A DNA stretch of 64,000 nt from CAZENU01 sp965117035 (GCA_965117035.1 OZ220748.1:372001-436000), one strand, 5' to 3'; counted from the first letter of the stretch, positions 24,759-32,464 are shown. Notes: generated by a model not told the origin, from the sequence alone. Translations and numbers: made by a program.

Positions 24759-25568
24759 TCAGACCGGGCCGATGTCGGCGACGTTCAGCACTTCGGTGAC
24801 GTGGTCGATGGTGTGGTCCGGGGGGAGCAGGTCGGGCGGGCATTTGCGGCCGCGCCGGATCCAGGCGGCCTCCATTCCGAACCGCTTCGCGCCGTCTATG
24901 TCGGCGACGGGGTTGTCGCCGACGAACATGACGTCATTGGGCTCCGTCAGGCCGGTGGCCCCGAGGGCGTCGCGGAAGATGCGCGGGTCCGGCTTCCTGT
25001 AGCCGGCCTCCTCGGAGACGATGATGAAGGGGGCGAGCGTGTCGAGGCCCGCCGCCCGGCACTTGGCGTGCTGGTTCGGCGAGCCGTTCGTGACGATGCC
25101 CCAGGGCACGCCGCGCTCGTTCAGCCCGGCGAGCATGGCGTTGACCTCCACGTCCGGCGCCACCTGCCGCTCCATCGCGGCACGGTACCACGCCGTCAGC
25201 GGCTCCTTGTCGAGGCCGGCCTCGGGCCACTCTTCGAGCCAGCGCGCGAGCATCGCCTCGCGGTCCGAGTAGCCGTCGTCGTCCCAGCGGACCATCATGG
25301 CGACGGCATCCTCTCGCGTCAGGGACATTTGCGTAACTCCAGGGCATGCGGCCGATTCCTCGGATGTGCGTCTGTTTCGTAGCTGGGAAGCCCCTCCCCT
25401 GGGTTCCCGCCTGCGCGGGAATGACGGTTGTGCAAGGGTCTCCGTCACGCGTGTCGCGGCGCTGAGATGCTCATCGTAGAAGCTCTCCGCGACGCCGAGG
25501 AAGGCGGCGAACCTGTCGAGCAGGGTGTTGTCCAGGTCGAACAGCAGGCCGCGTACGGTAGTGCGCAA
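24759..25568 (-). CDS. HAD-family hydrolase with in-frame repeat insertion
   Basis: Haloacid-dehalogenase-type phosphatase, about 269 residues. The nucleophile motif is FDLDNTLLD (D11, D13). The threonine/asparagine motif is IVTNGSP, the lysine is in GYRKPDPRIF, and the acidic pair is in FVGDNPVADIDG. The sequence from about residue 45 to 80 (PSFPRRREPRGG ... CPGVTQ) is not hydrolase sequence. It is the translation of a dispersed dRS3-containing composite repeat that keeps the frame open and lengthens the cap domain. Start: TTG at 25568, with GGAG seven bases upstream. Activity is plausible if the extra loop is tolerated. Confidence 0.8.
   Translation of the reverse strand: MRTTVRGLLFDLDNTLLDRFAAFLGVAESFYDEHLSAATRVTETLAQPSFPRRREPRGGASQLRNRRTSEESAACPGVTQMSLTREDAVAMMVRWDDDGYSDREAMLARWLEEWPEAGLDKEPLTAWYRAAMERQVAPDVEVNAMLAGLNERGVPWGIVTNGSPNQHAKCRAAGLDTLAPFIIVSEEAGYRKPDPRIFRDALGATGLTEPNDVMFVGDNPVADIDGAKRFGMEAAWIRRGRKCPPDLLPPDHTIDHVTEVLNVADIGPV
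25331..25442 (+). repeat. Composite dRS3-type repeat inside HAD gene
   Basis: Begins TTGCGTAACTCC, passes through GATGTGCGTC and TTCGTAGCTGGGAAGCCCC, and ends in GGTTCCCGCCTGCGCGGGAA then TGACGGTTGTGCAAGGGTCTC. The same order of segments occurs at 48590-48700 (same strand) and inverted at about 29996-30092. Here it lies wholly within a coding region without breaking the frame. Confidence 0.8.
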
Positions 25569-25592
25569 CGTCAATCTCCGGTCGGGATGGGC

Positions 25593-25702
25593 AACTGTTC
25601 ACGTTCGAGGGGACCGCGCGTGCGCCCTTCGATACGGCCCGCCCGGAGCGGCGGACCTGCTCAGGGTGAACGAGCTGTCTGTCCTGTCAAGTCTGAACAG
25701 TT
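25593..25702. repeat. AACTGTTCA inverted repeat element
   Basis: AACTGTTCA (25593-25601) and TGAACAGTT (25694-25702) bound an interior with CCCTTCGATACGGCC and TCAGGGTGAACG. It has the same plan as the segment nested in the mini-element at 2834-3000. The truncated amidase reading frame stops just beside it. Confidence 0.6.
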
Positions 25703-25920
25703 ACCGGGATAGGTCGGGGATAGTATCGCATGGGTGGAGGCCACCGGATCAAGACACGAGGGGCCTGCGTCCGATCCACGCGGAAGGAGGCGATTTGCGG
25801 GTCGAGCCGGTCTATGCGCGCCAGGAAGGTCTCCATGAGCTCGACCGGCGACACCTGCTTCGACGCAATCAGTTTCAGCAACTTCGTCGCCGGCTGGTAT
25901 GCCAGTCGTTCGTCCGCCAT
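25689..25920 (-). pseudogene. Amidase N-terminal remnant
   Basis: The frame starting at 25920 reads MADERLAYQPATKLLKLIAS, then KQVSPVELMETFLARIDRLD and PQIASF. This is the typical N-terminus of amidase-signature family proteins (GatA-like amidases). After about 46 residues the similarity ends and the frame runs into unrelated sequence beside a dispersed repeat, closing at 25689. The Ser-Ser-Lys catalytic region, which would follow about 30 residues later, is absent. The ribosome site (GGGGAGG) and ATG are intact, so this is a 5' fragment left by a deletion or rearrangement. Upstream is the divergent symporter gene. Confidence 0.65.
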
Positions 25921-26088
25921 ATGTCCGCCTCCCCGGTGGCTTCGGCGCGGCGCGCCGAGCACGGCCCAATTGTAGAGCCATCCGCCGCGGGAGGGACAGG
26001 CGGTCGGCGAAGCCCTTGTCGGGTCCCAATTGCAGCTTGTCGGAAAAACTGTCACGATACCGCGCCGGAAGGAGGAGGGCAGAGAGCG

Positions 26089-27639
26089 ATGGTGTTTCTG
26101 AACGTCTGGGTGGTCTCTGTCTTCGCGGCCTACTTCGCGGTGCTCATCGGCATCGCGGTGGTGCGGTCACGGCAGATGCGCGAGATGCAGGACTACGTGC
26201 TCGGCAGCCGGCGGCTGGGCGCGGCGACCTCCGCGCTGAGCGCGAGCTCGTCGGCGGTCAGCAGCGGCTCGATGCTGGTGGTGCCGGCGCTGGCGTTCGC
26301 GGACGGCGGGATGACGCTGTGGCTGGCGGGGAGCGTCTTCCTGGGAGCGATGCTCTCCTGGACTGTGTTGCCGCGGCGGCTGCGACGCTACACGTTCGCC
26401 GCCGGGAACTCGCTCACGATCTCGGAGTTTCTCGAGAGGCGGTTCGACGATCGGACGGGCGTCCTGAGGACGCTGGTGGCGGCGGTGACGCTGTTCTTCG
26501 TGATCGTCTACATCTCGTCCGGGCTGGTGGGCGGCTCGAAGCTGCTCGAGGAGACGTTCGGCCTGGAGCCCAACACGGGAATCGTCGTGACGCTGGTCGC
26601 GGTGGCGTCGTACACGCTGGTCGGCGGGTTCCTGGCGGTGTCGCGCACCGACGTCTTCCAGTCGCTCATCATGCTGGCCTCGTTCACCATCATCCCCGCC
26701 ATGCTGCTGCACGTGACGGACAACCCGGTGACGGAGATGGTGTCGGGCCGGTCGGACTTCCTGGACCCGTTCTCCGACGCGACTGGGGGCGCGCTGTCGT
26801 GGGTCTACGTGGCGTCGCTTCCGGGCTGGGCGCTGGGGGCGTTCGGCTCCCTGCGGGTGCTGCAGCGGTACATGGCGATCGAGGACGAGGCGCGGATTCC
26901 GGCGAGCCGCAACATAGGCGTCGCCTGGCTGTTCCTGATCACCGTGTTCGGGCTGCTGATAGGCTGGGCGGCCCGCCCGGCGCTGGAGCAGGCGGGAATG
27001 CTGGCAGCGGCAGCGGACCCCGAGAAAGTGTACTTCGTGGTGACCGAGGCGTTCTTCCATCCGCTGGCGGCGGGCGTGCTGCTGTGCGGTGTCGTCGCGG
27101 CGGTGATGAGCACGGCAGACTCGCAGTTGCTGCTGGCCTCGGCGGTGGCCGCCGACGACATGCCCCTGTCGCGACGGTTGGCCCAGGCCATCCGGACGCG
27201 GTCGCGCATCTGGTTCGGGCGCATACTGCTGGTCGCGATAGGGCTGGTCGCGATGGCTATCGCCATGTACAGGCCGGACTCGATCCTGGCGCTGGTGGCG
27301 CACGCCTTCGGCGGGATGGGCGCGGCGTTCGGCCCGTGCATCGTCCTGTCGCTGTACTGGCGGCGGTTCAACTACTGGGGCGCGCTGTCAGGAGTAGTGG
27401 CCGGGACGGCCGTGTCGTCGGTCTGGTGTTTCGCCGAGGGTGGCGTGTGGGACGTCATGGTGGGCACTCCGGGATTCGCGGCCGGCCTGGTCGCCGCGGT
27501 GGCGGCGACGCTGCTGACGCCCGCGCCGCCGTCGTCGGTCGTGGCGCTGTTCGACGAGGTGAATTCTCCGAAGCCGGGAGGGAGCCCCGGAGCGGCGCGC
27601 TACCCGGAGGGTCCTTCGTCGCGGGCCGCGCGGATGTAG
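26089..27639 (+). CDS. Sodium:solute symporter (SSS family)
   Basis: Multi-pass inner-membrane transporter of 516 residues, with about 13 predicted hydrophobic helices beginning at LNVWVVSVFAAYFAVLIGIAVV. Early motifs MQDYVLGSRRLGAATSALSASSSAVSSGS and YTFAAGNSLTISEFLERRF are characteristic of the PutP/PanF branch, where the first unwound helix carries Na+ and substrate contacts. The start at 26089 is set by AAGGAGGAGG. Transported solute could be proline, another amino acid or an organic acid. The 3' end overlaps the convergent MFS gene by 40 bases. Confidence 0.85.
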   Translation: MVFLNVWVVSVFAAYFAVLIGIAVVRSRQMREMQDYVLGSRRLGAATSALSASSSAVSSGSMLVVPALAFADGGMTLWLAGSVFLGAMLSWTVLPRRLRRYTFAAGNSLTISEFLERRFDDRTGVLRTLVAAVTLFFVIVYISSGLVGGSKLLEETFGLEPNTGIVVTLVAVASYTLVGGFLAVSRTDVFQSLIMLASFTIIPAMLLHVTDNPVTEMVSGRSDFLDPFSDATGGALSWVYVASLPGWALGAFGSLRVLQRYMAIEDEARIPASRNIGVAWLFLITVFGLLIGWAARPALEQAGMLAAAADPEKVYFVVTEAFFHPLAAGVLLCGVVAAVMSTADSQLLLASAVAADDMPLSRRLAQAIRTRSRIWFGRILLVAIGLVAMAIAMYRPDSILALVAHAFGGMGAAFGPCIVLSLYWRRFNYWGALSGVVAGTAVSSVWCFAEGGVWDVMVGTPGFAAGLVAAVAATLLTPAPPSSVVALFDEVNSPKPGGSPGAARYPEGPSSRAARM

Positions 27640-28733
27640 AGTGCCGTGGGCAGCGCGACGATGGCCACGGCCGCGCTGACGAAGAAGGGGGCGCCGAGTC
27701 CCGTGGCCATCTCGGCCGTCAGGCCGGAGACCCCCGACCCTACGACGACGCCCAGCGAGTATACGGCGTAGAAGATGCCGAAGGCGATGCCCCTGCGGCG
27801 GCTGGACGCGACCTCCGAGACGGTCGTGCCCAGCGACGGGAACAGCAGGCCGAAGCCGAGGCCGAAGACGACCATCGCTCCCAGGGCAGGGACGGTCGCT
27901 CCGTCGGACGCGGCCAGGACGACGCCGCTACCGCAGAGGAGCGCGAGTCCCAGGAGCACCGCGAGCCTGCGCGATACCTGGTCGACCGCCCGGTGCGCCG
28001 GGCTTCCCATCACGACGGTCGCCACGAGCGAGAATGTCGCGAAGGCGATGCCGGAGATGCGGGGAGCGGCCCCGGCTGCCTCCAGGGCAATCGGGAGGTG
28101 GTTGATGAGGGCGCCGATGCAGAACGTCATCGCGATGAGCGCGCAGAACACCGGCGCCAGCCGGCGCCACATCTCCGTCGATGGGCGTGTGCCGTCCGCG
28201 TCCGGACGTTCCGTGGGTGCGACCGACGCTCCGGGCACGCGCACGAGGAACACGACGGCGGCGACGAGCATCAGCGTGCCGCTCGTGGCGAACACGGCCC
28301 CGAAGTCCCAGATGTCCCGGATCAACGCGGCGGCCGGAGGGCCTATGACTGCGGAGACGGCGATGAGGGCGCCGGTCATGCCGATGGAGCGGGTCTGGTG
28401 TCGGCTCGCGCGGTCGCCGAGCATCGCGAACGCGCCGGGCGCCAGCACGCCCGCGGCCAGGCCGTGGAACGCGCGGAGCGCGAGTAGCTGGCCCGGCGTC
28501 GACACGAACGCGTAGAGGTAGAGCGACACCGCGGTCAGCAGCATCCCGGCGGCGACCAGTCGCCTGCGGTCCAGCCTGTCGAGCAGCGCGCCCGCGCCGA
28601 CGTTGCCGATGAGGTTGGACGCCGAGTACATCCCGACGATGGCGCCGCCCATCGACGCCGACGCCCCGAGCGACTTCGCGTAGGCCGAGATCACGGGCAA
28701 CTGCATGAACAGGTCGAGGAACGCGACGAGCAC
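27600..28733 (-). CDS. MFS transporter with 5' end rewritten by repeat
   Basis: Major facilitator protein of about 377 residues with 12 hydrophobic segments, starting AFLDLFMQLPVISAYAKSLG. It has drug/proton antiporter-like features such as GMYSASNLIGNVGAGALLDRLDRRRL. The native start is unclear. An in-frame ATG at 28868 would encode repeat-derived residues (NFPTIHYSLSTI type) and would lie inside the neighbouring four-helix-bundle gene. GTG at 28733 starts just before helix 1, and I use it. The TAGTGGA array at 28752-28808 directly abuts the 5' end, so an insertion probably replaced the original leader. Substrate unknown. Confidence 0.7.
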   Translation of the reverse strand: MLVAFLDLFMQLPVISAYAKSLGASASMGGAIVGMYSASNLIGNVGAGALLDRLDRRRLVAAGMLLTAVSLYLYAFVSTPGQLLALRAFHGLAAGVLAPGAFAMLGDRASRHQTRSIGMTGALIAVSAVIGPPAAALIRDIWDFGAVFATSGTLMLVAAVVFLVRVPGASVAPTERPDADGTRPSTEMWRRLAPVFCALIAMTFCIGALINHLPIALEAAGAAPRISGIAFATFSLVATVVMGSPAHRAVDQVSRRLAVLLGLALLCGSGVVLAASDGATVPALGAMVVFGLGFGLLFPSLGTTVSEVASSRRRGIAFGIFYAVYSLGVVVGSGVSGLTAEMATGLGAPFFVSAAVAIVALPTALYIRAARDEGPSG

Positions 28734-28751
28734 AACGGCCCGGATGGCCCA

Positions 28752-29205
28752 GGTAGTGGATAGTGGATAGTGGATAGTCAAGATAGTGGATAGTGAATAG
28801 TGGATAGTTGGGAAGTTAGGGGCGGAGGGATTTGACGAGGCCGGTGAGGAGTCTGCCGGTTTCGTCACAGAGTTTCAACGCATCGTCTGAGGTTGGTTTG
28901 GGCAAGAGATCCAAGTTGCGGCACAGCGTCAGGAGCGTCTCCAATTCTGCCAGCGAGCCTCGTGCGACGCCGAGGAAATGGAGGAACTCCCCGGTCCCGT
29001 GCCTGGCCTGACCCTCCGCGATGTTTGCAGGAATGGACACTGCCGCCCGCGTCAACTGCGACCGGATTCCATACGTCTCTTCCTTCGGTAACAGCCGCGC
29101 ACAGCGGTAGATCGCTTCGGCGAGGCTCATCGACTTCTGCCAGGCGACGAGCTCCCCGTAACTATTCACTATCCACTATCCACTATCCACTATCCCACTA
29201 CTCCC
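28752..29205 (-). mobile_element. Candidate element: four-helix-bundle gene in inverted TAGTGGA arrays
   Basis: A 350-bp gene is bounded by TAGTGGA arrays in opposite orientation. On the + strand, 28752-28818 reads GTAGTGGATAGTGGATAGTG ... TAGTGAATAGTGGATAGTTG, then GGAAGTTA. At 29161-29205 the complementary heptamer ACTATCC is repeated. Read from each outer end inward, both sides run GTAGTGG(G)ATAGTGGATAG ... TAGTGAATAGTT, so they form imperfect terminal inverted repeats of about 45-60 bp. Single-ended copies of the same sequence lie at 9117, 10186 and 32392. No known transposase is present. That this is a mobile unit is inference from structure. Confidence 0.5.
28816..29169 (-). CDS. Four-helix-bundle protein (23S rRNA intervening-sequence/S23 family)
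   Basis: A 117-residue all-helical protein of the family found in 23S rRNA intervening sequences and related to the Avd accessory protein of diversity-generating retroelements. Hallmarks are MNSYGELVAWQKSMSLAEAI, then SQLTRAAVSIPANIAEG (37-53) and EFLHFLGVARGSLAELETLL (61-80). The GTG start at 29169 is itself part of a TAGTGAATAG variant of the flanking repeat, and the stop TAA lies in the GGGAAGTTA end of the other array. The gene and its repeats are thus one unit. Avd is a basic protein that binds RNA or reverse transcriptase; no reverse transcriptase lies nearby. Biological role unknown. Confidence 0.85.
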   Translation of the reverse strand: MNSYGELVAWQKSMSLAEAIYRCARLLPKEETYGIRSQLTRAAVSIPANIAEGQARHGTGEFLHFLGVARGSLAELETLLTLCRNLDLLPKPTSDDALKLCDETGRLLTGLVKSLRP

Positions 29206-29216
29206 ACTACTCCCCC

Positions 29217-29702
29217 CTACATGAAATGGCTGTAGTGGCCGACGATTATCTCCATCTGCATCTGGTCCCAGGCCTCGCGCTTTTCGGTGATCTTCTGCTC
29301 CATGATGCCGACGTCGCCGACGAAGTGGTCGTTCCAGAGGCCGTCGCCGAACTGCATGGCGTCGACGAGGCGTCCGAAGCCCTCGAGGATCATGCCGTTG
29401 GCGCGCTGCAGGTCGATGATGGACAGGCAGACGCCCTCGTACTCGGCGTCGTCTGGAGGCTCGGTCAGGTAGTAGACGCGCATCTCGACGCCGCTTGAGG
29501 CTGGCTTCGTATTGTGGAACAGGACGCTCATGGCGGGACCGCCGGTGGTCTCCATCCTCTCCCAGTCGCAGTCCTCGTCCTGCAGGTACCGCTCCAGCTC
29601 CGCCTCGTCCCTGCGCTTCATCAAGTGCATCGTCCCGAAGAACGCGGCGACGATGGCCAGTGCGAACAGGACTATTCCGACAACTACGTAGACTACGAGC
29701 AC
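29217..29702 (-). CDS. Small single-pass membrane protein
   Basis: Unrecognised protein of 161 residues. One N-terminal membrane segment (VLVVYVVVGIVLFALAIVAAFF) is followed by a cytoplasmic acidic domain with KRRDEAELERYLQDEDCDWE and strand-rich VEMRVYYLTEPPDDAEYEGV. I start at GTG 29702 because GGAGAGGAG lies eight bases upstream. The frame is open further, but the extra residues are Arg/Pro-rich low-complexity sequence. The stop lies a few bases from the TAGTGGA array in front of the four-helix-bundle gene. Function unknown. Confidence 0.6.
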   Translation of the reverse strand: MLVVYVVVGIVLFALAIVAAFFGTMHLMKRRDEAELERYLQDEDCDWERMETTGGPAMSVLFHNTKPASSGVEMRVYYLTEPPDDAEYEGVCLSIIDLQRANGMILEGFGRLVDAMQFGDGLWNDHFVGDVGIMEQKITEKREAWDQMQMEIIVGHYSHFM

Positions 29703-30355
29703 GGCAGTGTCTCCTCTCCGCAGGACTCCGCCGCGGGCCGGGGGTCTGCGCCGACGCCGCGGGGGCGTTCCAATGGTACCACCCGGCGGGGCGACGGCGT
29801 TTGTCGCGGCCCGCCGCAATTGTGGATGTCTGGCCCTCGGAATTGTGGCGCGTGGCGCGCCGACCGACGAGGCGATGCGTTCGGAGCCGCTTCCGCGACC
29901 CCACGTGGGAAACAGGCGCGGCAGACGGCAGTGTGTGCCTTCGGCCCATCCGGGCGCCGCAGCCCCCTGGATTCCCGACTGCAGAAACTACTGTATCACC
30001 GTCATTCCCGCGCAGGCGGGAATCCAGGGGCGGGGGCCTTCCAGATACGAAGACGACGCATCTGTTACCCACAGGTGGAGTTACGCAAAGGTCTCACCAC
30101 ACGGGAAGGATGGTTGTGCGGAGGTTTCAGCTCGCCGTGGTGACCGTCGTGCCTGAGTCTCCGCCGACAGGAACACCATCCGCGCATCCCGTTTCCGTGG
30201 AGACCGGAACCCCGCCAAGCGCCTCCACGCCCTGGGTTCCCGCCTGCGCGGGAATGACGGTCAGGCAGGGGCCTCCGTGCGGTGCAATGGCGGTAATGCG
30301 GCGGCGCACGTCGTGATCGGGGGCGAGGGATATGGCGTCGAGATGCGGTCGCGGG
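29703..30355. other. Gene-free stretch with dispersed repeats
   Basis: No supported gene. It contains an inverted copy of the composite dRS3-type repeat at about 29966-30092. The copy includes TCATTCCCGCGCAGGCGGGA and, at its far end, GTGGAGTTACGCAAAGGTCTC. A shorter direct copy lies at 30223-30262 (CCCTGGGTTCCCGCCTGCGC). Apparent open frames here are translations of these repeats (SFPRRRES, VIPAQAGIQ). Confidence 0.7.
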
Positions 30356-31225
30356 TCAGGCGACGCCGAGCTCTTTGAGCCTGTCGGCCATGCGCCTGAT
30401 GCGGGGGCGGTCGGACTCGAGGAAGGCGTCCTCGTGTGCCTGGTCGCGCTGCCGGAACTGGATGGCCTGCTGCGCTCCCATCGTGGTCCTGTGCATCTCC
30501 TGGATCGCGTCTTCCTGGGCCTGTGTTGTGGGATTCGAGAAATAGTTCAGGGTGAACATGCGCCTCCCGGTGCGTCCGCCCCAGGAGCCGTGGTAGAGGT
30601 GCTGGTCGAAGAAGACGACGTCGCCCGGGTTGGACTCGACGGCGTAGCCGGGCAGGTCGGGCTGCTCCGCGCCGAAGACGGGCTTGTTCGGATCGAGGCC
30701 CTTCTCCAGGTACGGCTTCAGCGCCTCCTCGGTCTGCCTGCCCTCCGCTATGGTCTGCAGCGTCCGCCACATCCTGAGCGGCCTGAGCTGGTCGTGGAAC
30801 GGCAGCCGGTGGGAGCCGGGGATGAAGCGGATGCAGCCGCTGTCTCGCGTGACCGGGTCGAGGTAGAAGGCGACCTTGATGCGGCCGTGGCCGAGCTCCG
30901 GCTCGTGAGCGTCCGGGTGCCATGCGGTGTCGCCGACGTAGAGGTTGCCGTCGGAGCCCCACCAGAGGAAGTCAGGCCCGAGGAGCTGCTCCATCGGCTC
31001 GTAGATGCGGTCGTCGTCCAGCAGGCTGAGCAGCTTGGGGCGCTGCTCGGCGAAGGCCATGACGGCCTGCCGCTTCTCGCCGCGGAACGGCTTTCCCTGT
31101 CGCTCCTCGGCCAGGACGTCCTCGAACTCGCGCTCGATCTCGGCCATCTCGTCCGGGGAGAAGAGCCCCGGCAGGGCGATGAACCCGAAGGTCTTGAAGT
31201 GCAGCACCTGCTGGTCGTTCAGCAT
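30356..31225 (-). CDS. Phytanoyl-CoA dioxygenase (PhyH) family protein
   Basis: Fe(II)/2-oxoglutarate oxygenase of 289 residues with an intact facial triad: H103-P-D105 (AWHPDAHEPE) and H212 (LYHGSWGG). The 2OG-binding arginine is near R221/R222 (TGRRMFTLNYF). The DSGCIRFIPGSHR strand is typical of the family. It would hydroxylate or otherwise oxidise a small organic acid or conjugate; the substrate is unknown. The start at 31225 has GGAGG seven bases upstream. It lies 15 bases downstream of the enolase-superfamily gene on the same strand, so the two are probably co-transcribed and may act on one compound. Confidence 0.85.
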   Translation of the reverse strand: MLNDQQVLHFKTFGFIALPGLFSPDEMAEIEREFEDVLAEERQGKPFRGEKRQAVMAFAEQRPKLLSLLDDDRIYEPMEQLLGPDFLWWGSDGNLYVGDTAWHPDAHEPELGHGRIKVAFYLDPVTRDSGCIRFIPGSHRLPFHDQLRPLRMWRTLQTIAEGRQTEEALKPYLEKGLDPNKPVFGAEQPDLPGYAVESNPGDVVFFDQHLYHGSWGGRTGRRMFTLNYFSNPTTQAQEDAIQEMHRTTMGAQQAIQFRQRDQAHEDAFLESDRPRIRRMADRLKELGVA

Positions 31226-31240
31226 CGTGGGCCTCCGTTT

Positions 31241-32380
31241 CTACTGGTCCACTACCGAGCCGTCGACGTTGAGCCGGGTGCTTACCTCTCGCGGCGTCGG
31301 CGGGTACTTTTCCTGGGCGTCGTCTGCGAGCTCGATGCCGATGCCCGGCGCGTCCGGGACGACCAGGAAGCCGTCCTCCAGTTCCAGCGGCGTCTTGACG
31401 ATCTCGCTCTTTGGCGGCTCGTGCTCGCCGGCGGGGTACTCCTGGATGGCGAAGTTGGGGATGCACGCCGCAAGCTGGAGGCAGGCCGCGGTGCTGACCG
31501 GGCTGAGCGGGTTGTGGGGCACGACGCCGACGTAGTGCGCCTCGGCGACGGCCGCGATCTTCTTGCTGTGCGTGAGGCCGCCGGCCAGGCAGACGTCGGG
31601 CCGGACGTACTGGACGGCGCCGCGGCTGAGCAGCATCTGGAACTCGTGCACCGTGTGAAAGCGCTCCCCGGTGGCTATGGGGATCGAGATGTTCTGGGCC
31701 ACGAGCCCCATCGCGTCGAAGTTGTCGGGTAGGATCGGGTCCTCGTAGAAGAGGGGGTGATACGGCTCGATGCCTTTCGCCAGCGTTATCGCCTCCGCCG
31801 GGGTCAGGCGGCGGTGGATTTCGATGCACAAATCGACGTCGTCGCCGGCCGCCTCGCGGTAGGCGGCCACGGCCTCGATGGCGTCTCGCATCTTGTCCGC
31901 GTGGGTCTTGAAGAAGGGCACCTCGGTCGGCTCGTCGAGGAACGGAGTCAGGTGGCCGACCGCCGTGAACCCGGCCTCCCTGGCGTCCTTCACGCCCTGC
32001 ACGAGCTTCTCCCTGGTGTCGCCGAAGACGTGGTAGTAGACGCGCGCCCTGTCCCTCGTCTTGCCGCCCATTAGCTGGTAGACGGGGACGCCGAAGTGCT
32101 TTCCGGCGATGTCCCACAGGGCTATGTCGAGGGCGCTGATCGCGCCCATGATGGCGGCGCCGCGGAAATGGCTGAACCTGTACATGTACTGCCAGTGGTG
32201 CTCGATCCGCAGCGGGTCCTCGCCGATGAGGTAGCGTCCGAGCTTGTCGATGGCCGCCTGCGACGCCTCGAGGAAGCCCCACGCGCCAGACTCGCCCACA
32301 CCCGTTATCCCAGCGTCGGTGTGGACCTTCGCGAACAGGTACCTGTCGACGGGTATCGACTCGACTGCGGTGATCTTCAT
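31241..32380 (-). CDS. Enolase-superfamily dehydratase (mandelate racemase group)
   Basis: TIM-barrel enzyme of 379 residues that abstracts the alpha proton of a sugar acid or similar carboxylate with Mg2+. Metal ligands are visible in DLCIEIHRR, FYEDP and ATGERF. The general base histidine region is VVPHNPLSPV, and the histidine after the second strand fits the galactonate/mannonate dehydratase-like subgroup. N-terminal capping domain: about 1-110. ATG at 32380 is chosen, with an alternative ATG at 32389. Neither has a clear ribosome site because a TAGTGGA array begins at 32392 directly upstream. Product would be a 2-keto-3-deoxy acid (inference). Confidence 0.85.
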   Translation of the reverse strand: MKITAVESIPVDRYLFAKVHTDAGITGVGESGAWGFLEASQAAIDKLGRYLIGEDPLRIEHHWQYMYRFSHFRGAAIMGAISALDIALWDIAGKHFGVPVYQLMGGKTRDRARVYYHVFGDTREKLVQGVKDAREAGFTAVGHLTPFLDEPTEVPFFKTHADKMRDAIEAVAAYREAAGDDVDLCIEIHRRLTPAEAITLAKGIEPYHPLFYEDPILPDNFDAMGLVAQNISIPIATGERFHTVHEFQMLLSRGAVQYVRPDVCLAGGLTHSKKIAAVAEAHYVGVVPHNPLSPVSTAACLQLAACIPNFAIQEYPAGEHEPPKSEIVKTPLELEDGFLVVPDAPGIGIELADDAQEKYPPTPREVSTRLNVDGSVVDQ

Positions 32381-32391
32381 GGGCGGCATTA

Positions 32392-32425
32392 TAGTGGATA
32401 GTGAATAGTGGATAGTTGGGGAGTG
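32392..32425 (+). repeat. TAGTGGA heptamer array
   Basis: TAGTGGATAGTGAATAGTGG then ATAGTTGGGGAGTGA. It matches the inner part of the array at 28786-28818 almost base for base. It lies between the divergent enolase-superfamily and glycoside-hydrolase-like genes and forms the leader of the former. Confidence 0.8.
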
Positions 32426-32435
32426 AATCGCGGCG

Positions 32436-32464
32436 TTGACAGCTTGGGGGCGAAAACCTAGAGT
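32436..32464 (+). promoter_or_regulatory. Sigma70-type promoter for the propeller gene
   Basis: A perfect -35 box TTGACA (32436-32441), a 17-base spacer and TAGAGT (32459-32464). A start near 32471 gives a leader of about 36 bases to the ATG at 32507. Confidence 0.55.

Noticed and set aside
25899..28487. Long open frame overlapping the symporter and MFS genes
   Set aside because: Translation is low-complexity Arg/Gly/Asp-rich in a different frame from two convincing membrane transporters.
28752..28808. Heptamer array considered as a CRISPR
   Set aside because: Repeat unit is only 7 bp, tandem without unique spacers, and no cas genes are present.
28816..29169. Diversity-generating retroelement based on the Avd-like protein
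   Set aside because: No reverse transcriptase, template repeat or variable repeat was seen within the window.
29495..30316. Open frames in the 29.7-30.3 kb gap
   Set aside because: They consist of dRS3-type repeat translations (SFPRRRES, VIPAQAGIQ) and Arg/Pro-rich filler without a ribosome site.
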